DNA of 64,000 bases from Adineta steineri. Taxonomy: Eukaryota; Rotifera; Eurotatoria; Adinetida; Adinetidae. A program made the position numbers and the translations under genes. The stretch's first letter is position 1. The number at the start of each line of letters is the position of its first letter. Positions 1-13,091 of this stretch are shown here, piece after piece. A model generated the notes under the pieces. That model was given only the letters and a program-made list of their open reading frames with translations. It ran no database searches and was not told the DNA's origin. The DNA is taken from the NCBI GenBank assembly GCA_905250115.1, contig CAJNOI010000009.1, positions 1,225,821 to 1,289,820 on the forward strand. The letters run 5' to 3'.

Positions 1-1
1 T

Positions 2-967
2 GAACAATCAGCACAAGAAGTACTTCGATTACAAAGACATACTATTGGTGATATAACTGTTGATGTTAAAAGAGCTAAACCAAAAACTTTAAATAATCAA
101 CAACAACAACAACAACAAATGTATGATCCATATGGACAACAAAGTATTTATGCAAATTATGGAAGTGGGGTTCCATCGTATGGTGTTAATACATATTCAG
201 CTGCTGATCCGTAAGTATTTATTAGTGAAAATTATTATGAAATATAGATGAATAATCTCGCAATGTTTTTATAGCCGATGATTCATAACCCGAATATTTT
301 GTAACTCATTAGTTTGAGACCGTTATCTAACGCGTAGATAGCAATATAAAAATTAAAAAATCTATGCTTGAATAATGATGAGTAACTGTAATCTCATAAT
401 ATATTTTATTGTATTTCATTAATATAAGTGTATACGCATATATTTTTAGTTATGCAGCATGGAATAATTATCCATACAATCAACAAGGTAATGCTTCGGC
501 TTATTCATATGGTGGTTCTGATGCAACAGGTGCTCAGAATTCAGCTACATCAACTTATCCTCAATATTCCCAACATCAGACAAATTCTCAATATTCATAC
601 GGACCATCAAGTGGTGCAGCCAATGCTAATGAATATTATTCTCATTATGGTTACGGTGCTCCTCATCCAGCATCTAATGTCTATCCAGACCAAAATGGTT
701 TGTTATTGAATTTCCTTTTTTTTTTATTATTTTTTTAAAATATCCGTAGTCTATGCTGGTGGCAATGCTGGTGGTGCTTATGATTATAATTATTATACAT
801 CAGGTGGTGCAGGAGGTGTTGGTGGTTCAATCGTTGATAATGGTGCAGGGCAACAAGAAAGTAATTCACCGAATGATACAAATAATTATGATCATGATAC
901 TCATTTCGGAAAAGCTAAAACATCTATTATTGCCAGTCCTACGTATCATCAATATCCCATCAGTTAG
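2..967 (+). CDS. RRM-type RNA-binding protein (hnRNP-like), C-terminal part
   Basis: The gene enters from the left edge. Exons 2-210, 450-697 and 750-967 join in phase with GT-AG borders, giving 224 residues and a TAG stop. The first residues read as the end of an RRM fold: a helix, then the last strand with ITVDVKRAKPK, as in hnRNP A/B, Musashi and DAZAP1 relatives. The rest is a low-complexity tail: a poly-Gln run near residue 35, then many Tyr, Gly, Gln, Asn and Ser residues with repeated SYG/YSY/YGY-like pieces. Such prion-like tails are typical of hnRNPs and would suit a role in nuclear RNA binding and granule assembly (family knowledge). The RRM core lies outside the window, so the exact orthologue cannot be named. 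The RRM call is fairly secure; the subfamily is not. Confidence 0.75.
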
Positions 968-1448
968 ACAAGTTTTTTTTTAACATCATAAGTTTTTTTT
1001 TTCTTTTTTTTTATACTCGTTATTACTAATTTGACATAGGCGCAGGATAAATTCATACACACAGATATTAGATAAATCCGTATTGTTGTTGTTATTTTTC
1101 TTCATAAAAACTAAACACCCGGTGTATATAGGCAAACGTTTATTTGTTGTTTTTTTTCTCTTTTATATCTTGCGCGATAATGTCACACCGTCTATGAAGT
1201 TTTACTGTGTGTGTGAAGATTTTTTTCCAAGAACCGTGATAGATAAAAAAAAAAAAATTAATGCCAAAGAAGAAAAAAAAAGTATGATAGTAAAAAAAAA
1301 AAGAAATAAAACGAAATCAGCAACAACATTTGTTTTATCTTTGATTTTGCGTTTAAAAATGCTTGATGTTTTATTTTCAGATAAAGTTGATATTAGCCGT
1401 TTTATATTACATATTGACATTCAATAGTTTTTTGTTTTCTTTACAATT
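968..1448. other. Spacer between the RRM gene and ARNT
   Basis: A/T-homopolymer-rich DNA holding the presumed 3' UTR of the RRM gene and the 5' UTR of ARNT. Open frames on both strands here are A- or T-run artefacts. Nothing else is recognisable. Confidence 0.5.
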
Positions 1449-4162
1449 ATGTCTTCTGTTACTTATGGAAATGAAGGTGTACCTTCAAATGATGAAATAG
1501 CAAATTCATCCGGCGCTATTCTTCAACATACATATCTTAATCCAAATGCGAATGCTGCTTATGCTGCCGTTGCTGTTGCAGCTGCTGCTGTTTCATCAGC
1601 GTCATCAACATCAGTTGTAGGTCCATATCAACATTATTATGGTCACCCATTACCGCCACAACAACTTCTGCATGTTCAACAATCTGCAGGATTCTATCCC
1701 GCACCGGCAACATTAAATCATCATCAACATCATGCAGATTTTAGTACTTCATCACCATCTGTTGCATCATCATCGAGTTCAATTGAATCATCACGTAAAC
1801 CACCTCATCGAAAACGAAATGCGACGGGTTCTGAAAAAATATCTGGAGCACTGGCAACAACTAAAGCAGGTGCAAAAAGAAAAATGGTATGTAGTTTGCG
1901 CTTTAATTACCTTTATATCGGATAAATCCGGGACACTTCTAAGATGGCATACTGAAAATGAATATCGAGCCCATATATGTAGATAGATCTCATATAGCTG
2001 AATACTGATGAGATTATATAAGATTCAGCTTTCGCATCTTTATCTTTAGAGATTCTTCCGTGTAAATCTAGTCATTTAAATCAAAAACAATAAATAAAAT
2101 GTTGTTATATTTAATTTTTTTTTCTAGCCAAATGATGATGATCTTGACGATGACGATGATGACGATGAAGAAAATAAATGTTATTTACGTGGTGCTCCTG
2201 TATCAAATGTTATGATGTCGAATAATCAACCACATGGTGGTGTAGGTGGCGATGAAGATAAAGAAAAACAAGCACGCGAAAATCATTGTGAAATTGAACG
2301 TCGACGTCGTATTAAAATGGCAACATATTTTGCTGAATTATGCGATATGGTTCCAGCATGTTCAAATTTAGCTCGTAAACCCGATAAATTAACAATTTTA
2401 CGTATGGCTGCACAATTTATGAAAAATCTACGTACAAGTAATAATTCATTATCATTAAATTCTTCACAAATGACTCAACAAGTTGATTTACACAAACCAT
2501 CCTTTTTAAACGATCAAGAATTAAAATATTTAATGGTTGAATCATGTGATGCTTTTCTATTTGCATTAAATTGTGACAATTTACGTATTATATATATAAG
2601 TGATGCAATTCAACATATACTTTCTTATACATGTCAAGATTGGTATTCACGATATTTTTATGGTAAATAAGAAGAGTTAATAAATTGAAAAAAAAATATA
2701 ATTATTTGTATTTTATCTAGATTTTGTTCATCCTGATGATGTAGAAAAAGTTCGTGAACAATTAAATTTACAACCACAAGATGGAAGTCCAAATGGTAGT
2801 GGAAATGGAAGAGTCTTAGATCTTAAAACTGGCACAGTTAAAAAAGACGGACATGCTTCAGGTGCTCGATTAGGCAAGTTTTTTAGACATCATAGGTTAC
2901 TCTAAAAAGACAATAGTTCTCTTTTATTTCGGTTATAAGTTTGCTTAATATAGACTTGTCGTGCTAAGGCTTGAATGATAAAAAAGTTAACACTTATGAT
3001 TAGTTTCTATATCTTATAAATTTATACTGTACACATAGGCATTTTTTTCTTATATGTATTCACATTTAATGTCCTATAGAAGTTAAGATATTTTCAAAGA
3101 ATTGAATAATAGTTAATGAAATATCTTTTCTTTGTTATTTTAGTTAGTTCAAAACGTTCATTTATCTGTCGTTTGCGTGTTGGTTCAGCCAATGCACTTG
3201 ATCATACAACACATCAACATCCATTTATAAATCCATGTATATTACGTCGTCGTCATCGTACATCATTAGGTCCATCAATAGACGGTCATCTTTATGAAGT
3301 AGTACATATTAGTGGGTATATACGTAATTTAAATACTCATCATCATCCATCATCACATCATGATAATCCATCATCATCATCAAATGCAAGTAGTCAAATG
3401 GCCTTTATAGCCATAGCTCGTATACAAAATTCTTGTACACCAAATGTAAATGATTTAACAAATAGTTCAATATCTTCATTAAATTCCATGACAACAGAAT
3501 TTACTTGTCGTTGTCATAGTGATACAGGTGAAATATTATTTATTGATCAACGTTGTACACCAATAATTGGTTATAAAACACATGAATTATTACATAAAAT
3601 AATTTATGATCAAATACATCCTGATGATCAAATTAAATTTCAAGATTTATATAAACGAACAGTTACACAAAAAAATTTATCAAATACATCATCAAATTTA
3701 ACAAATATTATTGTACGTTTTCGTACAAATATTGATAATGAATATGTATCATTAAAAACTTCTACATATGCTTTTTGTAATCCATGTACAGATGAAATTG
3801 AATTTCTTATTGTTACATTTCTATCAAATCAAACAACAAATAAAACATCAGTTATTGCAAATTCAAATGATTATAATCAACAAACATATGAAACATATGG
3901 AAGAAATACAAGTGCAATTGTTTCAAATCCAATTGCACGTTATTCAACACAATCACCAGCAACATATAATAATCAAGAAGGACAAGATTATACAACAGGA
4001 AATGGAACTAATGATGGAAGAACATATGCAAGTAATAATGGTGGATCAACATGGGCACCAGCTAATGAAAATTGGACAACTGCAAATACAGCAACATCTA
4101 CAAATACTGATTATGGTGATACAGCTGCAACACTTGCACTTTATCATCAATATCATCAGTAG
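1449..4162 (+). CDS. ARNT: Aryl hydrocarbon receptor nuclear translocator (ARNT/tango), bHLH-PAS transcription factor
   Basis: Exons 1449-1886, 2128-2662, 2721-2877 and 3148-4162 join in phase into about 714 residues (human ARNT is about 789). Residues 1-146 are Ala/Ser/His-rich, followed by an Asp-rich stretch. The bHLH starts near residue 196: [11 protein letters not shown], then [13 protein letters not shown], which is the ARNT form and not the BMAL form. PAS-A runs across exons 2-4 with [25 protein letters not shown] and KRSFICRLR motifs. PAS-B starts near residue 490 ([28 protein letters not shown]). The C-terminus is Asn/Thr/Tyr-rich, a likely activation region. Known role: obligate partner of AHR, HIF-alpha, SIM and trachealess-type proteins in the nucleus. 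The third intron border is ambiguous (GT at 2878 or GC at 2874). The orthology call is strong; the exact splice choice is less sure. Confidence 0.92.
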
Positions 4163-4983
4163 AATCAGTTTCTTTTTCTCTTGTTTCTATTGTACATTTT
4201 ATATTCAGATAGTGTTCGTTTCTTTTTTTTCTTTGTTTTGTTCTTTATTTTTCTTTGTCTCGCTTAGATTTGAATCTCTTTATCTTCAATATTTCTATTA
4301 TTTGTTTTATCTTCGTGCATTTTTTCTTGCCGCATTGCGACAAACTATTCAATATTTACATTTCATTTCTCATTGCAATATCTTCTTTGTTTGCATGCTT
4401 TATATCTCTCTATTTTATATTTCGCATATAAAACCCAAAAAGTCAGTAGTTTTCAGTCATCGAAATAAGAGAACGATTTTTTGTTTTTTGTTTTGGTGTC
4501 ATTATTTGTTCTTGTCATTTTAGTAGATGTGGTTTATTCTTCTTTTTTTTTTGTTTTGTATAAACATATATACATCTGTATATTCAATCAATAATAAATA
4601 ATGAATGAGATAAAAAAAATATACGATAAATTCAATGAATACAAGTGGATAGTAAAACTGATCATTCGATACAATGCAATAATTAAATTCTTTTTCTCAG
4701 ATATTTCATAGTTTGTGGGTTCTCTTCTTTATTTGAATTCTAGAAATATATGAGCAATTGGAAATGTATAGTTACTAGCACAAAAAGTTTAAGTTTAATT
4801 GGTCGCGAAGCCAGAGATTTTTTTTGTTATGGGATGCTTTCAATAGAAACTACTGAAGTTTATTTTTTTAGAGGATCTAGAAATCCTAGTATCTCCGATT
4901 TCTGACTTTCATAATTACTACGACTACCACTCCTTATTCTAGATCTTAGTTTCGACGTCATCTGTGTGACCGATAAATTAAAT
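4163..4983. other. ARNT 3' region and spacer
   Basis: T- and pyrimidine-rich DNA probably containing the ARNT 3' UTR (AATAAA-like strings near 4590), then a short leader before the next gene. The long frame on + is poor in informative residues and is not considered coding. Confidence 0.45.
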
Positions 4984-5577
4984 ATGACCACAACAACACC
5001 AAAAATTGATAGTAAGAAGTCCGCACTAATCTTAATGGACTTACAGGCTGGCATAATTGGCATGCTCCCAAACTCAGAGGAACTCCTCACTCAAGTAGCT
5101 ACTGCAATCTCTATCGCTCGGGAGCGAGATGTACAGGTCGGCCATGTTCGTGTAGCTTTTGAAGATTCCGACTATGCTGCCATTCCAAATACCAACAAAA
5201 CTTTTAGTGCAGTAGCAGGTAGTCGTCGTATGCAGATTGACACTCCGGATGCCGCCTTTCACAAAAATGTAGCACCACAAGCTGGAGACATCGTCGTTCG
5301 CAAAACTCGTGTCGGAGCGTTCTCTACCACTGATCTCGACCAGCAATTACGCCAACGAGGTATCACAAATCTGATTCTTGCAGGTGTCTCCACCAGCGGT
5401 GCTGTCCTATCTACCGTTCGGGATGCTGCTGATCGCGACTATCAATTGTATATCCTCGTCGATGGAACTGCCGATCTTGATCCTGAAGTTCACGACATTC
5501 TCATAAAGAAGGTTTTTCCACGACAAGCATATACTATCACTACTGCCGAACTTGGTGACTTAATTTCTGGTGCTTAA
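4984..5577 (+). CDS. Isochorismatase-family hydrolase, intronless, possible horizontal acquisition
   Basis: A single uninterrupted frame of 197 residues starting at the first ATG (4984); the frame also opens 18 nt earlier at a GTG, unlikely as a eukaryotic start. The fold is recognised from SALILMDLQAG with the family's first catalytic Asp (D19), then RKTRVGAF with the catalytic Lys (K107), and LAGVSTSGAVLSTVRDAAD where the Cys-containing motif of classical members would sit. At the Cys position there is Ala (about A140), and the protein contains no cysteine at all. Relatives with a TSG.VLSTVR motif and no Cys are known in bacteria and fungi (from memory), so the substrate cannot be inferred and amidase activity of the usual kind is doubtful. 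The gene is visibly more GC-rich than its surroundings and lacks introns, unlike most neighbours, which suggests transfer. Likely cytosolic. Confidence 0.85.
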   Translation: MTTTTPKIDSKKSALILMDLQAGIIGMLPNSEELLTQVATAISIARERDVQVGHVRVAFEDSDYAAIPNTNKTFSAVAGSRRMQIDTPDAAFHKNVAPQAGDIVVRKTRVGAFSTTDLDQQLRQRGITNLILAGVSTSGAVLSTVRDAADRDYQLYILVDGTADLDPEVHDILIKKVFPRQAYTITTAELGDLISGA

Positions 5578-8500
5578 TATTCATTTTCAATCATTCCAAT
5601 TTTCTATTTATCGTTATTTATAAAAGACTATGTTTCATATCACGGATTATTGAGCTTCACTTTGATCACTCTCCTTTTTTTATCCAGTTATTTCGTAAAT
5701 AAAATGAATTTGGTTTTGCTCCGATTATTTTTTTTGATTGTCTTTGTATTTAAAATAGAACATGCATTATTTCTTCTCGGTCAACTAATAGTCATTGTTT
5801 GAAAAGCAAAATCATGATTTTTAATTTGATATGTCAAATCGATAGAGGAGACCATTTTAAGGATATCAGGAGAGAGTGACGGCGTCATTATGAATGTAAA
5901 AATCACGCCTGATGATGCAGCAAATAGTATTAGATATTGAACCATTTTAGGGATCATCAAAAACAGGAATAAAGTCAGAAAAAACAATACTTTTCTTTCT
6001 TTCGCAATATGTTATCAAAAAATTTTTTTCTAAAATTTAGTGACAACCCAACACTATTTATTATTCAATATCTCGAGAATGATTCTTAATCGAAATGGTA
6101 TTATCTATATTTTTCAATAGGATGAAAAAATAGATGTGATTGTAGTACAATATATTCGTATCATATTAAAGCTCATTTCAATTTTTATTTTTGTATTTCT
6201 TGAGAAAAAATATATTCATATAAAATAGATGTACATTGAAGAATTCGATATATTTAGATTTTTGTTTACTCAATAAATAAATGTAAATAATTCGTATGCT
6301 GTTTTGAGTTCTTTTAGACATATTTGTCTAGTATCAATGAGAAAATATTGTTTTTATTAGTCAAGAAATTTTTCTTTCTTCTCATTCATGCCATGTATTC
6401 AAACAATGGAGAATTCTTTCAAATTATTCATGTTAAGATATATCTATACATGATAATCTGTATTTTCTCTAACATCAATAATGAATAGATTGATATACTT
6501 CAAAATCTGTCCGTGAAGAACTACTTCAAACAAACTTCATGTATTGATAATTTCATTTTAAATTAGTACAAAAACATGACATTCTCAATGGCATTGCTTA
6601 TAATTAATAAAAATAGTTAAATGTTGCTTTTTTGTTATAGAATTTATTAGAGATATAGGGCGGATTGGATTGTCAAGACCTTCTCGTACAGTTCCCGCTG
6701 CAAAATATTTAAATTTCAAGTACCTTCCATATCTGACTCCCTCTCCACTTTTCCGTGTATATACAGAAGTTTCATAGACAGTTTGGTGACTATAGCTATT
6801 ACAAAACAACCTGGGTGGAATTCTACTCACTGACCCCCCCCCTCCCGGATGGCCATGCAAAACTCCTGTCGACTTTCTCTGAGATATAGGGAAGCATCGT
6901 AGAAAGTTTGGTGATCGTAGCTATTACAGGGACTGGATGCAGAACGAACAAACAGACAGACATTCTTCTTTATATATATAGATTACCTTAAAAATATACA
7001 TTAGTCCATATATTTACTTATGTGAATATTATTGAATGACATTTGACATGTTGAGATATTCGTTATCGTTTAATTCCATTTCAGCAAAAAGGTATACATG
7101 TCTTTTAACATGTTGTTTATTTTTTCGAAAGAAATTTTAGCAGCTTCAAAACACATCGAGAAAAAGAATGTTTTTAGTTAGTCGTTGATATTTATTCTAA
7201 CCAATACCATTGAAAATATTAACAATATACGAATATTTTTTTCATAATCATTATTATAATAATTCTTTAGCAAATATATTTAGATAATCTCATCCAATAT
7301 GAGTATTATCTTATCTTTCAATAAATCAAATAGAATAAAGTCATTCTTTTATTTCAGATGCTTATATACTTGATTAGCATCCATATCGTACACGTCCTTT
7401 TTCTATTTATCATTCTTAAAGTTATTTACTAGGTTATTTAAGACATTTTTGTATTTGCAATAGGAACATGCCAATCTAATCATTCTACAATAGCGAAATT
7501 ATTTTGATTATCAGGTAATAGACATATATTCTTCTTTAAAATGAATGAAACAAATAAAAAGTCAAGTTATTTGTTAACGTCATGTGACTTAACATCAAAC
7601 ACAATTACTAAATGTTCGTTTATTAGCTGAAGCCTTAATAGCAACGTCTTGTTCAAATACAGAATAAATACAATGGGAGCAATCGAAAATATTTTATTAT
7701 TATTTCTTTTTCGACTAATGCACTTCAATCATAAAAAGGTAAAATGCATCATTGCTTATTTAAATATTTCGCTGTAAGGTAATTAAATTTCAAAAAGAAC
7801 AGTGATATATTCGGCTACCATTTGACATTTTTTATTCAAAATTCAATTAGACAAAAAATAATATTCAGCAAAGCATTTACCAGTGAATACTTTTTTTTGC
7901 GGTTTGACTTGCTTTAATACTCTTTTGGTTTCTTCCGATTCTTTATCATTTTATGTTTTATATACTACGATGGAGTACATTACATATATACTTCAATCAT
8001 TGTAACGAGATCGTTTTATGACTTGATTTTATAAAAACGATTTACATTGAGTCATATATATTTTTGTCTAAAAATAACAAGATAAACAATATGATATTTG
8101 TATTGCACTTGGAAAATCGATTCATATGAAAATAAATAAAATCTTTTATCAAAAATTGAACTGAAAGTAGACGTTTTGAAATTATCCTTTTTTATTCTTA
8201 TAGTCATAGCAAACCATAAAACTACTTACTATAGTGATTATATTTAAATAGTGTTCAAAATGGTAAAGTTTTATCTATGTTTTTCTTTTGTTTCATAGTT
8301 CAAGAACAATTCTTTTTTGGAAAAGCTCTCTTTTTATTATTTCATCTATTAATTGAGTTTATTATAAAACAAAAATAATATACTGCTCAATATTTGAATA
8401 TTACCATTGAAGCAAAATAAATGTAAACTATTATGTTAAATTATAATTACATATGTAAATCTACGCCATCTATGTTAGCTGAAGGCACAGTATATACTTA

Positions 8501-8721
8501 ACATTAGTAACTAATCACATTTCTTTTCAATACAAAATATAGAATAATATTATATTTAATGATTTAACCTATTGAAAGCTTTTTATTTGCATTGCCTATG
8601 CACTCGGTACAAAGTTCTTTGAGACAGACATATTTTGCTTTTTTCATAAAGAGCACATTTAAAAACAATGATTTAAAGCCTTTTGCAAATATAATTTTTT
8701 TTTGTTTTTGTAGATTTCATT
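5578..8721. other. Long AT-rich intergenic stretch
   Basis: No convincing gene on either strand. It contains the presumed 3' UTR of the isochorismatase-like gene, a moderately GC-rich decayed repeat at 6640-6980 and, just before 8722, a TTTTTGTAG acceptor that suggests a 5' UTR intron for the adenylate kinase gene. The short minus-strand frame at 5781-5987 is hydrophobic but has no recognisable relatives or splice context. Confidence 0.4.
6640..6980. repeat. Decayed repeat with an internal duplicated motif
   Basis: An island with higher GC than its flanks. The motif AGTTTGGTGACTATAGCTAT near 6779 recurs imperfectly near 6904 as AGTTTGGTGATCGTAGCTAT, about 130 bp apart. It includes a C-run and ends with a CAGACAGACATTC stretch followed by TA repeats. 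The pattern looks like a degraded mobile element rather than a gene; the class cannot be told. Confidence 0.4.
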
Positions 8722-10379
<1,658 letters not shown>

Positions 10380-11807
10380 AAGAAATTATTCCAATTCAAG
10401 AAAAATTATTCATCATATATATCTAGACTAGCTCCTACTTCTATCGTTTACTTTTTCTCCTAGATTTTTAGTCTGTGAAACATTTGATCGATTTTCTTTT
10501 GGTGATGTTATATCGTTCTTTCAAAAAAAAAAAGATTAAACCTTGAAGGTTCCATTGTTTTGTCCATGAAAAGACATTAATGGATAAAATAAATATGTTG
10601 TTATTTTAGTGTTTGTTTTTTAGATTAAATAAAAGAAATTAAAATATAATACATTATATTAAGATTTTTTCATCATGTGTTTCTTTTTTAAAAGATAATA
10701 TCAGGCATAATTTGTTAGTTCTTTCAAATAGAAAAAAAAATAGGACATAGGAGTTATTCTGTTCAATTCGCATACAAAAGAAAAAGGACTGTAGTATGTC
10801 GATAGAATCTCATCTTCAAACTTTATTTGTATATCTTTTTACAAAGCAATTGGAATGATTCTACTCAAGATCGAATCCCAACCGAAACGTTTGAATTTGA
10901 TGCTACACGGACTGATTTTGCATTTCGTCTTATCTTATCAAAAATATTCTCTGTCATTCTAAAATTCATACTTGAACTACAAGAGACTTGTTGAAATTGC
11001 TGAATAATTTTCTAATGTGAAGATTATTTCTTCAATTCGATCTATAATAATATTTCATGTCTAATTACAACCAAGAAACGTATTGGTATTGAATCGGTGA
11101 TGATATGAAGGTGAAGTACATTTTCGACTAGCCATATAATTGTCAAGTGCGCAGTACTTTGGAGATGTGAAGTAGTATCAAGCAGAGTTTTTTCTTCTTT
11201 GTTTACGAAATAATTAACAAGTTCTCTTTTCTCTCTCTCTCTAAGTCATATATTGTTAATAATTGCTGTTATATTCTACGGAAAGTTTAATCTTACTACC
11301 TCATTTTTAAAATTTTCTTTCGAAATAAACATAAGATATTGAATCGATCACTTTGTTTATTACTGTTATGAAATTAGCATGGGTGAAACAACAAAAACTA
11401 ATCATAAAGTATTTGGAACTAGAAAAGAAAAAAAACGAATTGAATACATCTCGAGTATTCAATTCACTTGCAAAATCATTGTAAAATTAGTTTTAAATGT
11501 CAAATATATTTGTTCACTATTAAGCAAGTATTTTTTCATTTTAGAAATAAATTAATAATTCAAACGAAGTCAAAAATTTTTCACCTCGCTTTATTCTTTG
11601 ATGACTACGGCTTTCTTATCTCTTTGTTGATAATTTATTTACCTTTATCTTTTTCTAGCTCTTATTACCTTCACACTCTCACCAGTTATTTTTTGTGATA
11701 AAACACATTGAATATATTTATCTAATTCACATATTTCGTTGTGCTACACATTTCTTTTTGGAATATTTCTGTGTTTTTTTTATAAAAATCGCTTTAATTC
11801 TTTGATC
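10380..11807. other. Intergenic AT-rich stretch
   Basis: Contains the 3' UTR of the adenylate kinase gene and the promoter side of the next gene. No coding signal, RNA gene or clear repeat was seen. A frame at 11468-11698 is Phe/Leu/Ser-rich by composition only. Confidence 0.4.
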
Positions 11808-12686
11808 ATGAATATATCACGAGTATCGATAATGACATTTAATATGTGTAAAACAGAAGGTTTTCCTATTAACTGGCCACAACGGCGTTTACCTATTATT
11901 GAATGTATGACAGCATTTACTCCTGATATTCTCTGTATACAAGAATTACATCCATTATTACATGATGCTCTTGTTGAAGCATTACCTAAACATATATTTG
12001 TACAAGACGATTTTGAGGGTTGGCAACAAGAAGGTAATATTTATTGGAATTCTGACATGTTTAATATGTTAGATTATGGAATCGTTGATATTGGTATAAT
12101 GGAACCATTGCGACGTTTATTTTGGGTACGATTAGCGATTAAATTGTCCTCAAATGAAACGAAAGAGCAAAGTCAATTGAATACAAAAGAAATACTCGTA
12201 ACAACAGCACATTATACCTGGGAAGGCCATGAAGAAGAACGCAAAACAGATATCAATCTACGTAAACAACAAACACGCCGTACTGTAGCTGCATTAGAAG
12301 ATTTAACAGCTAAAATTAATAATCCTCAATTAGCTGTTTTATTTATGGGTGATTTAAATGAAAATTATCATCCAAGACGAATCTTACGTGAAGCTGGATA
12401 TGTTGATTGTTTTGCTGAATTACGATTACCGACACCAATTACTCATCCTCAACGTCCTGCTGAACCTAAAGAAGATATTCAAGTGGGTACAACATTAGAT
12501 TGGATAATGCAAAATAAATATGCTCGTCCTATCTTAGCAAATGCACTACTTAATATATTTACTACTGGAGGATATTCTGTATCAGATCATTGTCCAGTCA
12601 TGTGTATCTACGAAATTGGTGCAGGTCCATACATTTCAAATGCAAAGCAAGATTTTTGTGGAAAAAATCTTATCAAATGGAATTAA
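11808..12686 (+). CDS. Endonuclease/exonuclease/phosphatase-fold protein
   Basis: Intronless frame of 292 residues from the ATG at 11808; an in-frame ATG lies 69 nt upstream (11739), but the sequence between is T-rich and hydrophobic and looks like UTR. The EEP fold is read from its spaced motifs: SIMTFNM at the N-terminus, ILCIQELH with the metal-binding Glu, TTAHYTW, LFMGDLNENY with the Asp-Asn pair, TTLDWIM, and SVSDHCPVMCIY with the terminal Ser-Asp-His. These match the DNase I/sphingomyelinase/inositol phosphatase superfamily (a metal-dependent phosphoesterase, family knowledge). No signal peptide or membrane segment is evident, so a soluble intracellular enzyme is likely. The substrate cannot be inferred. 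Lack of introns stands out among neighbours but base composition does not. Confidence 0.8.
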   Translation: MNISRVSIMTFNMCKTEGFPINWPQRRLPIIECMTAFTPDILCIQELHPLLHDALVEALPKHIFVQDDFEGWQQEGNIYWNSDMFNMLDYGIVDIGIMEPLRRLFWVRLAIKLSSNETKEQSQLNTKEILVTTAHYTWEGHEEERKTDINLRKQQTRRTVAALEDLTAKINNPQLAVLFMGDLNENYHPRRILREAGYVDCFAELRLPTPITHPQRPAEPKEDIQVGTTLDWIMQNKYARPILANALLNIFTTGGYSVSDHCPVMCIYEIGAGPYISNAKQDFCGKNLIKWN

Positions 12687-13091
12687 TTATTATCTAGAGA
12701 TATAATATATGTTTTGTACTATGTTGATTTTTTCATTTATACTAATTTGATAACGAAAATATATTATGATTTAGTTTTTAAAGGATTATATAATTTTAAT
12801 CCTTTTCCGAAAGAAAAAACATACAATACTGTAAATATCGTTGAAAATATATCTTCATTCGAATTCTATTTAAATTATAAAATCGTTTTCAGTTAGTTCC
12901 TAATAATAATTAGGTTTTTAAGTGTAATATTAACCATTTTATGACATCTATCGTATAATAATATAATTAGAACATTGTTTTAAACCAATATTTAAAAAAC
13001 TCGTGTCGTTTTCGCTTCATCTCATTTCCATTTAACTTTTATTACTATACATCATTAACCATCTGTTCATTTCTTTTCTCGCAAGCTTAAC
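12687..13091. other. Short spacer before TMX1
   Basis: AT-rich DNA with the 3' end of the EEP gene and the promoter/5' UTR of TMX1. A short in-frame run of codons at 12714-12896 shows no family features. Confidence 0.4.

Noticed and set aside
1083..1427. Plus- and minus-strand frames between the RRM gene and ARNT
   Set aside because: Lys/Phe-rich text from A and T homopolymers, no conserved features.
10860..10900. GATCGAATCCCAACC looked like a tRNA T-arm
   Set aside because: No matching acceptor, D-arm or anticodon arm at the right spacing on either strand.
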